Below are positions 33,311 through 40,912 of a stretch of DNA of 48,939 nt, in pieces; the stretch's first letter is position 1; each line of letters starts with the position of its first letter. The DNA comes from an uncultured Spirochaetales bacterium (lineage in GTDB: Bacteria > Spirochaetota > Spirochaetia > Sphaerochaetales > Sphaerochaetaceae): the NCBI GenBank assembly GCA_949283235.1, contig CASDRY010000011.1, positions 1 through 48,939 on the forward strand. Reading direction: 5' to 3'. The notes under the pieces are model-generated. The model was not told where the DNA came from. It ran no database searches and saw nothing but the letters and a program-made list of their open reading frames with translations. The translations under genes and the position numbers were made by a program.

Positions 33311-36034
33311 ATGGATAGATCTAAATGCTTGATATTCCTAAAGGACAGAGAGTGCACAGAGAGCATACTATCTATAACATTCAATAATAAGACACACCTC
33401 TATGATATTCATTTCACTGGCAATGATGGGAAAACTTACAGTTACAAAGAGTGTGATGTCAGGATATATAAGCCGGAGATACTTAATTCTTCATACCATT
33501 CTGTAACATACAACAATGCTGAATTCACAGGTCTAACAGGGATATATAGATACAAAGAGGCTGGATGCTGGTATTTGGAGAAAGGCGCAAAGCATTGGCT
33601 CATCAGTGATGACAATCTATCTGTATCGCATTCTGTACTTGATGACAAAGCTTCTTCTGCTGTTCTTGATTATCTGAAGGAGATTTCATTTGTAAATCCG
33701 ATAACAGATGAACAAGGAAATCGTATTCTTGCTAAACGATATAATCAGATTGATTTTGTCAGCGATGATTCCATGCTAGCAGGATATCTTTCTGGAAAGG
33801 ATGATTATTCGCAGCTTCCTGAACCTTCTGTGATTATCTTTCCATTTGGGTGCAATAAAAGCCAGAAGAAAGCTGTTCAGAATGCCTTGTCAAATAAGCT
33901 GAGTATCGTTCAAGGACCGCCTGGAACGGGAAAAACTCAGACGATACTTACAATCATTGCAAATCTGTTGCTGCAGAACAAAACTGTGGAGATAGTCTCG
34001 AATAACAACTCTGCGGTAGATAATGTCAGAGAAAAGCTAGAAAGCTATGGCCTGGCCTTCTTGCTGGCCTCTCTTGGAAGTTCTGAAAATAAAGCTCGGT
34101 TCATTTCGTCTCAGACAGGAGCCTATCCCGATATCTCAAACTGGCTCGCTTCTGATAAGGATATCTCCGCTTATATTGCAAAAGTAAATCAATTAAGCAA
34201 TGAGCTTGACCGCTACTTTGAAGCTAAGGAAACATTGCAGAATAGCATAACGGAAGCAGCCAAGCTTGAGCTTGAAAGTAAGCATTATTCTGACTTTATC
34301 GCAGAATCCAGTTCCTTATATGATCATTGCAAGAACAGTAGCAGTGCAAAGCTTATTTCCTTGCTTCAGGAATATGATTTTTATTTCAGCAAGCGAGATA
34401 GTTTCTCCTTTCTGAAAAGAATCATTGAGGTTTTCTTCCATAAGAATATCTCATGGCAGAAATCCTGCTGGAGGGGCAATCGGCTCCTTTCTTATCTGCA
34501 ATGGCAGTATTATCATTCGCGGAAAGAAGAAATACGTGAAGAGATAGATTCTTCCAGAAATATTATTGATTCCTTTGATATGGAGAAGCATCTGAAAGAG
34601 CTCTCGGAATTATCCTTGAAGATACTTAAAGCTGTATTATTCAATCGACTGAAAGGCAGGGAAGGAAGGGCTATTTTCACAGAAGAGGAGCTCTGGAAGA
34701 CGCCTGAAGCCATTCTTGCAGAATATCCAATAGTAACAAGTACTACATTTTCCGCCAAATCATCATTGAACTCAACGATGTATGATTATGTGATAATCGA
34801 TGAAGCTTCCCAATGTGATATCGCTGCGGGAGCACTTTCCTTGCTATCTGCAAGAAATGCTGTCATTGTCGGGGATAGCAAACAGCTTCAGAATGTGGTG
34901 ACAAGGGAGGATGAAGAGTATACAGAACGTGTTTTCAGAAAGTATTCACTTCCCGATGCATATCGATATTCTACTCATTCATTCCTGAATTCAATATGCG
35001 CAATCTTCCCTGATATTCCATCGGTTATGCTTCGTGAGCATTATCGTTGTCAGCCAAGGATAATCGGTTTCTGCAATGAGAAATTCTATAGCAATGATCT
35101 TGTGATAATGACTGAGGAGAAAGGCGAGGAAGATGAGATTGAATTGTTCCTCACAGCCCCTGGTTTTCATAGCAGGGAGCATTCAAATCTCAGACAGGCT
35201 GAAGTGATTGCCAAGGAAATCCTTCCAGCTCTCAGGGAAGAAGATGGAAGCATAGGAATAATTACTCCCTATCAGAATAATGTACGGCTTATTAGGGCGA
35301 TCATTGGACGTGATGATATCAAGGTAGATACAATCCACAGTTTCCAAGGGAGGGAAATGGATACAATCATATTCTCGACTTCGGATGATATCGTTACTGA
35401 GTTCTCTGATTCTCCAATGCTTCTGAATGTCGCTGTATCCCGTGCGAAACGCAGGTTTATTCTTGTAGCCTCATCAAATCCGCAGCCTAACAAGAGTAAT
35501 ATCAGGGATTTGATATCCTATATCTCCTATAACAATTTCCGTTCAATTGATTCTGGGATTCTGTCGGTATTCGATCTTCTTTACGAACAGGCAACTGCCG
35601 CTCGTCTTGAATTTCTCTCAAAGCACAGAAAGATTTCCATATACGATTCAGAGAATCTGATGTTTGGAATGCTTGAAGATATCCTCCATTCTCCTGAATT
35701 CATTGATTATGGTTTCAGAATAGTATGTCATTATCCGATAAGATATCTATTCGGTGATTCAGAACTTCTTTCAGATGAAGAGCGTTCTTATCTGTCGAAG
35801 ACAGGGACCCATGCTGATTTCCTGATATACAGGTCAATAGGAAAAGAGCCAGTCTGCGCTATTGAAGTTGATGGTTTCAATTACCATAAGAAGGGTAGTC
35901 AGCAATATGAACGAGACCAGCTCAAGAATTCGATATTTGGAAAATATAAGTTGCCTCTTCTTCGTTTCAGTACAAATGGAAGTGGAGAGGAACAAACTAT
36001 AAAAGCTTTTCTGAGAAGTTATGTCTCTTCCTGA
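33311..36034 (+). CDS. SF1 helicase (AAA_11/AAA_12) with C-terminal nuclease-like domain
   Basis: The 907-residue protein has a UPF1/DNA2-like helicase: motif I GPPGTGKT (202-209), motif II DEAS (497-500), VGDSKQLQNV, LREHYRCQPRI, TIHSFQGREMDTI and LNVAVSRAKRRF. The C-terminal 150 residues hold a DUF2726/Vsr-like PD-(D/E)XK core, HADFL (D836) followed by AIEVDGFNYH (E852, D854). A small N-terminal domain precedes the helicase. Such fusions are common in defence and DNA-repair contexts. The ATG at 33311 follows TAAAAT by nine bases with no ribosome site; a TTG at 33302 is less likely. Confidence 0.88.
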   Translation: MDRSKCLIFLKDRECTESILSITFNNKTHLYDIHFTGNDGKTYSYKECDVRIYKPEILNSSYHSVTYNNAEFTGLTGIYRYKEAGCWYLEKGAKHWLISDDNLSVSHSVLDDKASSAVLDYLKEISFVNPITDEQGNRILAKRYNQIDFVSDDSMLAGYLSGKDDYSQLPEPSVIIFPFGCNKSQKKAVQNALSNKLSIVQGPPGTGKTQTILTIIANLLLQNKTVEIVSNNNSAVDNVREKLESYGLAFLLASLGSSENKARFISSQTGAYPDISNWLASDKDISAYIAKVNQLSNELDRYFEAKETLQNSITEAAKLELESKHYSDFIAESSSLYDHCKNSSSAKLISLLQEYDFYFSKRDSFSFLKRIIEVFFHKNISWQKSCWRGNRLLSYLQWQYYHSRKEEIREEIDSSRNIIDSFDMEKHLKELSELSLKILKAVLFNRLKGREGRAIFTEEELWKTPEAILAEYPIVTSTTFSAKSSLNSTMYDYVIIDEASQCDIAAGALSLLSARNAVIVGDSKQLQNVVTREDEEYTERVFRKYSLPDAYRYSTHSFLNSICAIFPDIPSVMLREHYRCQPRIIGFCNEKFYSNDLVIMTEEKGEEDEIELFLTAPGFHSREHSNLRQAEVIAKEILPALREEDGSIGIITPYQNNVRLIRAIIGRDDIKVDTIHSFQGREMDTIIFSTSDDIVTEFSDSPMLLNVAVSRAKRRFILVASSNPQPNKSNIRDLISYISYNNFRSIDSGILSVFDLLYEQATAARLEFLSKHRKISIYDSENLMFGMLEDILHSPEFIDYGFRIVCHYPIRYLFGDSELLSDEERSYLSKTGTHADFLIYRSIGKEPVCAIEVDGFNYHKKGSQQYERDQLKNSIFGKYKLPLLRFSTNGSGEEQTIKAFLRSYVSS

Positions 36035-36040
36035 TTCAAG

Positions 36041-36069
36041 TTGATTCTCCCTTCAGGAATGACTATTAA
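36041..36069 (+). promoter_or_regulatory. Leaderless promoter of the YjbR gene
   Basis: TTGATT (36041-36046), a 17-base spacer and TATTAA (36064-36069) are followed by six bases and the ATG at 36076. It sits in the 41-base gap after the helicase, so the second gene has its own promoter. Confidence 0.65.
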
Positions 36070-36075
36070 TTGAAT

Positions 36076-36810
36076 ATGGAATCCCTTAGGAATGAAGTCA
36101 TTAATTATATCTCTGAAAAGTATAAAGCAGAAGCAGAATATCTATGGAGACGTTATCCGGATTATGCTGTTTTCAGGCATCAGGATAATAGCAAATGGTT
36201 TGCAGTCATAATGGATGTTCAGGGTGTTAAGCTTGGCCTTAATGATAGCATCAAGCATGATATTCTCAATCTCAAAGCTCCAGATATCTTCACATTTGAT
36301 GACCTTCTGCATAGAGAAGGAATTATTGAAGGGTATCATTTAAGAAAGGGAAACTGGTTCTCTGTATTTCTTGATGGAAGAGTTTCGATGGATGAACTTT
36401 CTTCTTTGATTGATATGAGCTATCAAGTGACGGCATCAAAGGCTAAGAAAGATGAATTCAGAGTGCCTAAGGAATGGCTCATTCCTGCTAATCCGAAGTA
36501 TTTTGATATCATTGATGCATTCAGAAAGTGTAATACCCTGACTTGGCATGAGATAAGGGGTGTAAGAAAGGGAGATACAGTATTCATTTATGTCACAGAA
36601 CCTGTCGGGGCAATCCTCTTCAGATGCCTTGTAACTGAAACTGATGTACCATCTGATGATGGCAGGAAGATTATTAGATTCAATCTCGAAAGAACGTATC
36701 CTGAAGATAAGTTCACACGTTCGATGATGTATGAGGAGCATGGAATTTACTCTGTAAGAGGGGCTAGAGGCGTTCCGTATTCGCTTTCTTGTCTCCTGAA
36801 TTCAGAATGA
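36076..36810 (+). CDS. MmcQ/YjbR-family protein with PUA/EVE-like C-terminal domain
   Basis: The 244-residue protein starts with a YjbR double-wing domain (1-115: EAEYLWRRYPDYAVFRHQDNSKWFAVIMDV, YHLRKGNWFSVFLDG). The C-terminal part (about 130-244) has WLIPANPKYFDIIDAF, GVRKGDTVFIYVTEPVGAILF and a basic ending. That looks like an EVE/PUA-like fold, which in other proteins reads modified bases. The fold assignment is inferred from pattern only. It follows the helicase-nuclease by 41 bases and may work with it. Confidence 0.8.
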   Translation: MESLRNEVINYISEKYKAEAEYLWRRYPDYAVFRHQDNSKWFAVIMDVQGVKLGLNDSIKHDILNLKAPDIFTFDDLLHREGIIEGYHLRKGNWFSVFLDGRVSMDELSSLIDMSYQVTASKAKKDEFRVPKEWLIPANPKYFDIIDAFRKCNTLTWHEIRGVRKGDTVFIYVTEPVGAILFRCLVTETDVPSDDGRKIIRFNLERTYPEDKFTRSMMYEEHGIYSVRGARGVPYSLSCLLNSE

Positions 36811-37117
36811 GTGGGAATCATACGGAGAAATGATAGAAAATTGGTGCGTAATTCTTTTCTAGCTGAATAATTATTCTTGGTATTTGCCAATCCGCTTCGA
36901 TAAATGTTTCAAATACTTTCCCAAATTGTATGGACAGAGAGGGGTGATGCATGTATTATGCCCCCGGTTTCTCTTTTTATTGTATATTGATGCATTAAGG
37001 AAACCTGGGTGGTTTTATGCTTCATTTTAGCCTTAAAACGCTATGATAAGTTGGGGCATATTGTTACTATGGGGCTGGCTGGATTACTCCGGGCAGTTTA
37101 ATTTTCAGAGGAGTGCG
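36811..37117 (+). other. Intergenic leader before the ABC transporter
   Basis: This 307-base gap has no credible ORF. GAGAGGGG (36937-36944) and CCCCCGGTTTCTC (36961-36973) followed by TTTTT form an imperfect terminator-like hairpin. TATGAT at 37042-37047 is a possible -10 for the transporter operon, leaving a leader of about 65 bases with GC-rich complementary blocks. GAGGAG before 37118 is the ribosome site. No known riboswitch was recognised. Confidence 0.4.
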
Positions 37118-38230
37118 ATGATAGAGATTAAGCACCTTAGGAAAGTATTCGATGATGATACCATCCCGCTGAAAGATATAGATATAACTATAAATGACGG
37201 CGATGTTATTTCAGTCATCGGACCATCGGGAACGGGGAAATCAACGCTTCTCAGATGCATTAACATGCTTACTGAGCCTACATCTGGAAGCATTATCGTT
37301 GATGGCCAGGACATCACTGCAAGAGGCTGCAATATCAATGAGATAAGAAAGAAGATGGGTATGGTTTTCCAGTCTTTCAATCTCTTTGGACACCTCACGA
37401 TAATCGAGAACATTATGAATCCTCAGATAACACTCCTTGGAAGGACCAAGCAGGAAGCATACGATAAAGCTATGTATCTTCTGCAGCAGGTTGGTCTTGC
37501 TTCCAAGGTTTTTGCTTATCCGGAGGAGCTTTCAGGCGGTCAGCAGCAGAGAATCGCAATAGCAAGAACTCTTGCCATGGACCCTGATATCATTCTGTTT
37601 GATGAGCCTACATCTGCGCTGGATCCTTCGATGATCGGAGAAGTTCAGTCCGTTATAAAGATGCTGGCAAAGAGCGGAAGAACGATGATGATCGTCACCC
37701 ATGAGATGGATTTTGCAAGGAAGATATCCAATCGCATCCTTTTCATGTACGATGGCTACATCTATGAGGAGGGAACTCCGAAGGAGATCTTCGAGCATCC
37801 TAAGCATGAGATAACTAAGAAGTTCATTCAGCGTCTTTCCTCGCTCACATACAAGATCCAGTCAACAGATTTCGATATCGAGGCGATGAATGAAGAGCTT
37901 AATGCATATGGTGAGAAGCTACTTATCGAGGCAGAGCGTCTCAGCAAGCTCTCCCTTGCATTGGAGGAAATCTGTATTAACAACATCGCAAGCAATTCCG
38001 ATGTCCCTGATATCCTTGTCAAGGTAGAGTACTCCGAGAAGCTCGATATCCTTTCCATGCTTATCTGCTACAAGGGAGAGAAGTTCGATGTTCATACATC
38101 TGCAAGCAAGCTCTTCCAGGATCTTCTTGCTGAACCTACTACAGAGGTTAAGCAGGATGATATCAAAGATGATCCTATGGGTTATGACCATGTCATCTCG
38201 ATGCGCTTCAGATGGGCGGAGGAGGAGTGA
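37118..38230 (+). CDS. Amino-acid ABC transporter ATPase with extra C-terminal domain
   Basis: The 370-residue protein's first 245 residues are a polar amino-acid (GlnQ/HisP) ATPase: Walker A GPSGTGKS (35-42), Q85, signature LSGGQ (138-142), D162-E163 and H195. The extra 120 residues (252-370) contain LALEEICINNI (E283, E284, N288, N289), resembling the N-box of RsbW-type histidine-kinase-like ATPases. LICYKGEKFD stands where the D-x-G-x-x-F box would be, so it is likely degenerate and regulatory. The ATG at 37118 is chosen by GAGGAG and the conserved MIEIKHLRKVF start; a longer frame to 37043 is rejected. The 3' end overlaps the permease gene by one base. Confidence 0.9.
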   Translation: MIEIKHLRKVFDDDTIPLKDIDITINDGDVISVIGPSGTGKSTLLRCINMLTEPTSGSIIVDGQDITARGCNINEIRKKMGMVFQSFNLFGHLTIIENIMNPQITLLGRTKQEAYDKAMYLLQQVGLASKVFAYPEELSGGQQQRIAIARTLAMDPDIILFDEPTSALDPSMIGEVQSVIKMLAKSGRTMMIVTHEMDFARKISNRILFMYDGYIYEEGTPKEIFEHPKHEITKKFIQRLSSLTYKIQSTDFDIEAMNEELNAYGEKLLIEAERLSKLSLALEEICINNIASNSDVPDILVKVEYSEKLDILSMLICYKGEKFDVHTSASKLFQDLLAEPTTEVKQDDIKDDPMGYDHVISMRFRWAEEE

Positions 38231-39729
38231 TGAAGAGGATTCTTGCATTTCTGATGGTATTCTTTGCCATCTTCACGCTCTCTGCTGTGGAATATACCAC
38301 CATTGAAGACCTCAATGGTCATGATATCGGAGTACAGACAGCTGTTCTTTATGAAGAGCTTATCCAGGATAGGGTTCCTGATAGCACATTCCAGTACTAT
38401 ACGATGCCTAATGATATGATCCTGGCGCTTCAGTCTGGTAAGATCGATGCCTATCTGATAGAGGAAGTAAGCTATGGAGTACAGAAGAAAAACCATCCTG
38501 AGCTTACAGTTCTCGAAGAGCCTGCTGGATACATCAACGCAACCTGTATCATTGGAAACAATGAAAGACAGGATAAGCTTCTCTCTGAGCTCAATGCGTT
38601 CATAGCTGAAAGCCACGCAAATGGTCTTCTTGCTGAGCTTTATGATTACTGGATTGCTGATTTCGATCCTGTCAATGATACCTGTGATGTAGGTGGATTC
38701 ACGGGAGAGAATGGGGTGATTTCCGTTGCTGTAGAGGGTGGTTATGAACCTTTCTCATTCATAAGCAATGGCCATATTTCAGGATTCGATGTTGATTTCA
38801 TCTGCCGCTTTGCTCGTGCATATGGCTATACACCTGAGTTCTATGAAGTTCCATTTGAGGCTATCGCTCCAGGTGTTGAGAGTGGTAAGTATGATATCGG
38901 AATGAATATCGTTGTATCGGAGGAGAGAAATGAGACCGGTACGCTTTCCGATGTCTATTACTCCACGCCTATCAGACTTGTAATAATGGGCGATGATGAG
39001 AGTTCTGTCGGTTTCTTCGATCAGCTCAAGCAGAGTTTTGAGAAGACCTTCCTTAGAGAATCAAGATGGCAGCTCTTCCTTCAGGGTGCTGGCATAACAA
39101 TCCTCATTACTGTCACATCTATCATAGCAGGAACAATTCTTGGCTTCCTTGTGTTCATGGTCTGCAGAAAGGGTGGAAAGATTTCAAATTCGATAACCAA
39201 TTTCTTCCTCTGGCTCATCCATGGAATGCCTACAGTCCTGCTTCTGATGATCCTTTACTACATCGTGTTCGGTTCATCTACACTCAGCGGGACATGGGTC
39301 TCTGTCGTTGGGTTCACATTGATGTTCGCTTGTTTCATGATTGATATGCTCCGTGTAGGTTGCCATGCAATAGGAAGGGGACAGTTCGAGGCATCCCGTG
39401 CTCTCGGTTATTCCGATAGCCAGAGCTTTTTCAGGATAATCCTTCCTCAGGCTGCTCAGCACTTCCTGCCTATTTACCGCAATGATGTCATAACACTTAT
39501 CAAGGAGACATCGGTTGTAGGTTACATAGCGGTTCTCGATCTGACGAAGATAAGCGATCTTGTCCGAAGCAGGACATATGAGGCGTTCTTCCCTCTTATC
39601 GTGACAGCAATCATGTACTTTGTGATCTCAGCTATTCTCATCCGCATTGTTAAGATGGTGGAGCATGCTATAGATCCAAGGAGAAGGAAGAAGGACAAGA
39701 TACTGAAAGGTATCAAGGAATGGGAGTAA
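38230..39729 (+). CDS. Amino-acid ABC transporter substrate-binding/permease fusion
   Basis: The 499-residue protein has a signal sequence (1-19) and then two substrate-binding lobes in reversed order. Residues 22-145 look like the second lobe of SBP_bac_3 (TIEDLNGHDIGVQTAV, LALQSGKIDAYLIEE). Residues 162-255 look like the first lobe (ISVAVEGGYEPFSF, ISGFDVDFICRFA, YDIGMNIVVSEER). Residues about 275-485 are a HisM/GlnP permease with the EAA loop (EASRALGYSDSQSFFRIILPQA). It forms an importer with the ATPase upstream, probably for a polar amino acid. The start overlaps the upstream stop. Confidence 0.9.
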   Translation: MKRILAFLMVFFAIFTLSAVEYTTIEDLNGHDIGVQTAVLYEELIQDRVPDSTFQYYTMPNDMILALQSGKIDAYLIEEVSYGVQKKNHPELTVLEEPAGYINATCIIGNNERQDKLLSELNAFIAESHANGLLAELYDYWIADFDPVNDTCDVGGFTGENGVISVAVEGGYEPFSFISNGHISGFDVDFICRFARAYGYTPEFYEVPFEAIAPGVESGKYDIGMNIVVSEERNETGTLSDVYYSTPIRLVIMGDDESSVGFFDQLKQSFEKTFLRESRWQLFLQGAGITILITVTSIIAGTILGFLVFMVCRKGGKISNSITNFFLWLIHGMPTVLLLMILYYIVFGSSTLSGTWVSVVGFTLMFACFMIDMLRVGCHAIGRGQFEASRALGYSDSQSFFRIILPQAAQHFLPIYRNDVITLIKETSVVGYIAVLDLTKISDLVRSRTYEAFFPLIVTAIMYFVISAILIRIVKMVEHAIDPRRRKKDKILKGIKEWE

Positions 39730-39793
39730 TAAGCTTCCCCATATAACTTCAGAATCGTTGTGAGTCGGTTGCGGCTTGCAACGATTTTTCTTT
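39718..39793 (+). repeat. Direct repeat copy 1: permease 3' end plus terminator
   Basis: The core 39743-39793 matches 40169-40219 at 48 of 51 positions without gaps. Weaker homology reaches back to GAATGGGAG at 39718, the last codons of the permease. The core is an intrinsic terminator: AATCGTTG and CAACGATT stems followed by TTTCTTT. Confidence 0.9.
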
Positions 39794-39845
39794 TGGTAAA
39801 TCCATGCCCATGGTTATGCTATAATTGAACTCCGCGGGGATTAAT

Positions 39846-40109
39846 ATGGGAAATCCAGTTTGGGTAGTGAAGAAAGTCATTCCTAGAAAAGATTATACTC
39901 TCCTGCTTACATTCGAAGATGGAAAGAATGGTGTTTATGATTTCAGGCCGAATCTTTCACGTTCAATATTCAAAAAGCAGCAGAATATAGATTTCTTCAT
40001 GCAAGCAAAGGCTTTATATGGTACTGTTGTTTGGCCTGATGATAGTGATATAGCCCCAGAGCTTCTTTACGAGAAATCTATTCCAACCAATACCGATGTT
40101 GATGGGTGA
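39846..40109 (+). CDS. DUF2442 domain protein (orphan antitoxin-like)
   Basis: The 87-residue protein has the DUF2442 pattern: WVVKKVIPRKDYTLLLTFEDGKNGVYDFRP and TVVWPDDSDIAPELLYE. DUF2442 proteins are often encoded beside DUF4160 as toxin-antitoxin-like pairs; no DUF4160 gene is present here, so this is an orphan. TATAAT at 39820-39825 and GGGGATT form its own expression signals; the ATG at 39846 is chosen because an upstream TTG lies inside the -10. The gene is bracketed by the direct repeats at 39743 and 40169, which marks it as an insertion between the permease and TetR genes. Confidence 0.85.
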   Translation: MGNPVWVVKKVIPRKDYTLLLTFEDGKNGVYDFRPNLSRSIFKKQQNIDFFMQAKALYGTVVWPDDSDIAPELLYEKSIPTNTDVDG

Positions 40110-40144
40110 GAATTATATATGGTGTGATTACATATGTTGTCATT

Positions 40145-40219
40145 GAATGGGAGGAGAAGATTTCCCGCATAGCTTCAGAATCGTTGTGAGTCGGTTGTGA
40201 CTTGCAACGATTTTTCTTT
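40145..40219 (+). repeat. Direct repeat copy 2: permease 3' end plus terminator
   Basis: The core 40169-40219 differs from 39743-39793 at three of 51 bases. It again forms the AATCGTTG/CAACGATT terminator with TTTCTTT, and is preceded by GAATGGGAG like the permease end. ATGCTATAAT occurs 13 bases after this copy and 22 bases after the first. Confidence 0.9.
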
Positions 40220-40260
40220 CATTATCCCTTTGATGCTATAATCTTGGAAAGGAAGGATAG

Positions 40261-40821
40261 ATGAGGGATATTACAAGAAAGGCTATAGCTGATGCCTTGA
40301 AAAGATTGCTTGCAGATAAACCGCTTTCCCGGATAACAGTTCAGGACATAGTCTCGGAGTGCGGGGTGAGCCGCATGACATTCTATTATCATTTCAGTGA
40401 TATCTACGATCTTGTCAGATGGATCATCTCCTATGACATAACAACCATTCTTTCAGGCAGGAAAACTCATGACACTTGGCAGGATGGCTTCCTGTCCATT
40501 TTCAAAGCCGTAGAGAAGGATCATGTCTTTGTTTTCAACGTCTACAACTCTATGAGCCGTGAACAGCTTGAGAGAAGCCTTACAGGTCCAGTAAGGGAGC
40601 TGCTGCTATCTGTTCTTCAGGAGACTGAATCATCTGGGAAGCTTAAGGAAGATGAGCTTTCATTCATTGCTTCCTTCTATGCTTATGCTTTCATCGGAGT
40701 TATGCTTGATTGGGTAGGTGATGGTATGAGGGAGAAGCCTGAACTCATGATAAAGCGTATTGAATGCATCATGTCTGGGAGCTTTGAGAATGCTGTCTCG
40801 CTCTTCTCATCCTTACAATAA
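40261..40821 (+). CDS. TetR/AcrR-family regulator
   Basis: The 186-residue protein has an N-terminal TetR HTH (TVQDIVSECGVSRMTFYYHFSDIYDLV, residues about 25-51). The C-terminal helical domain (GLM-like LSFIASFYAYAFIGVMLDWVGDGM) matches the TetR_C_8/DhaS-type group that binds small ligands. GGAAAGGAAGG precedes the ATG, with TATAAT at 40237-40242. It lies 91 bases before oleate hydratase on the same strand and probably controls it through the palindrome at its own stop codon. It might sense a fatty acid. Confidence 0.88.
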   Translation: MRDITRKAIADALKRLLADKPLSRITVQDIVSECGVSRMTFYYHFSDIYDLVRWIISYDITTILSGRKTHDTWQDGFLSIFKAVEKDHVFVFNVYNSMSREQLERSLTGPVRELLLSVLQETESSGKLKEDELSFIASFYAYAFIGVMLDWVGDGMREKPELMIKRIECIMSGSFENAVSLFSSLQ

Positions 40822-40835
40822 GACCTTGTTGTAAG
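40812..40835. promoter_or_regulatory. Putative TetR operator palindrome
   Basis: CTTACAATAA (40812-40821), GACC and TTGTTGTAAG (40826-40835) form a 24-bp inverted repeat with 9 of 10 matched pairs. It overlaps the TetR stop codon and precedes oleate hydratase. TATAAA at 40843 may be the -10 of the downstream promoter. Typical TetR operators have this size and symmetry. Confidence 0.55.
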
Positions 40836-40912
40836 ATATCCTTATAAATCCCATTCATTGTAAATTTCCAGTTCTGCTTTACTCCTGTAGTTTTTGCTCA
40901 GGAGGAAACAAA

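Noticed and set aside
36811-37117. Riboswitch or T-box in the leader of the amino-acid transporter
   Set aside because: Some complementary blocks exist, but no consensus of a known class could be recognised.
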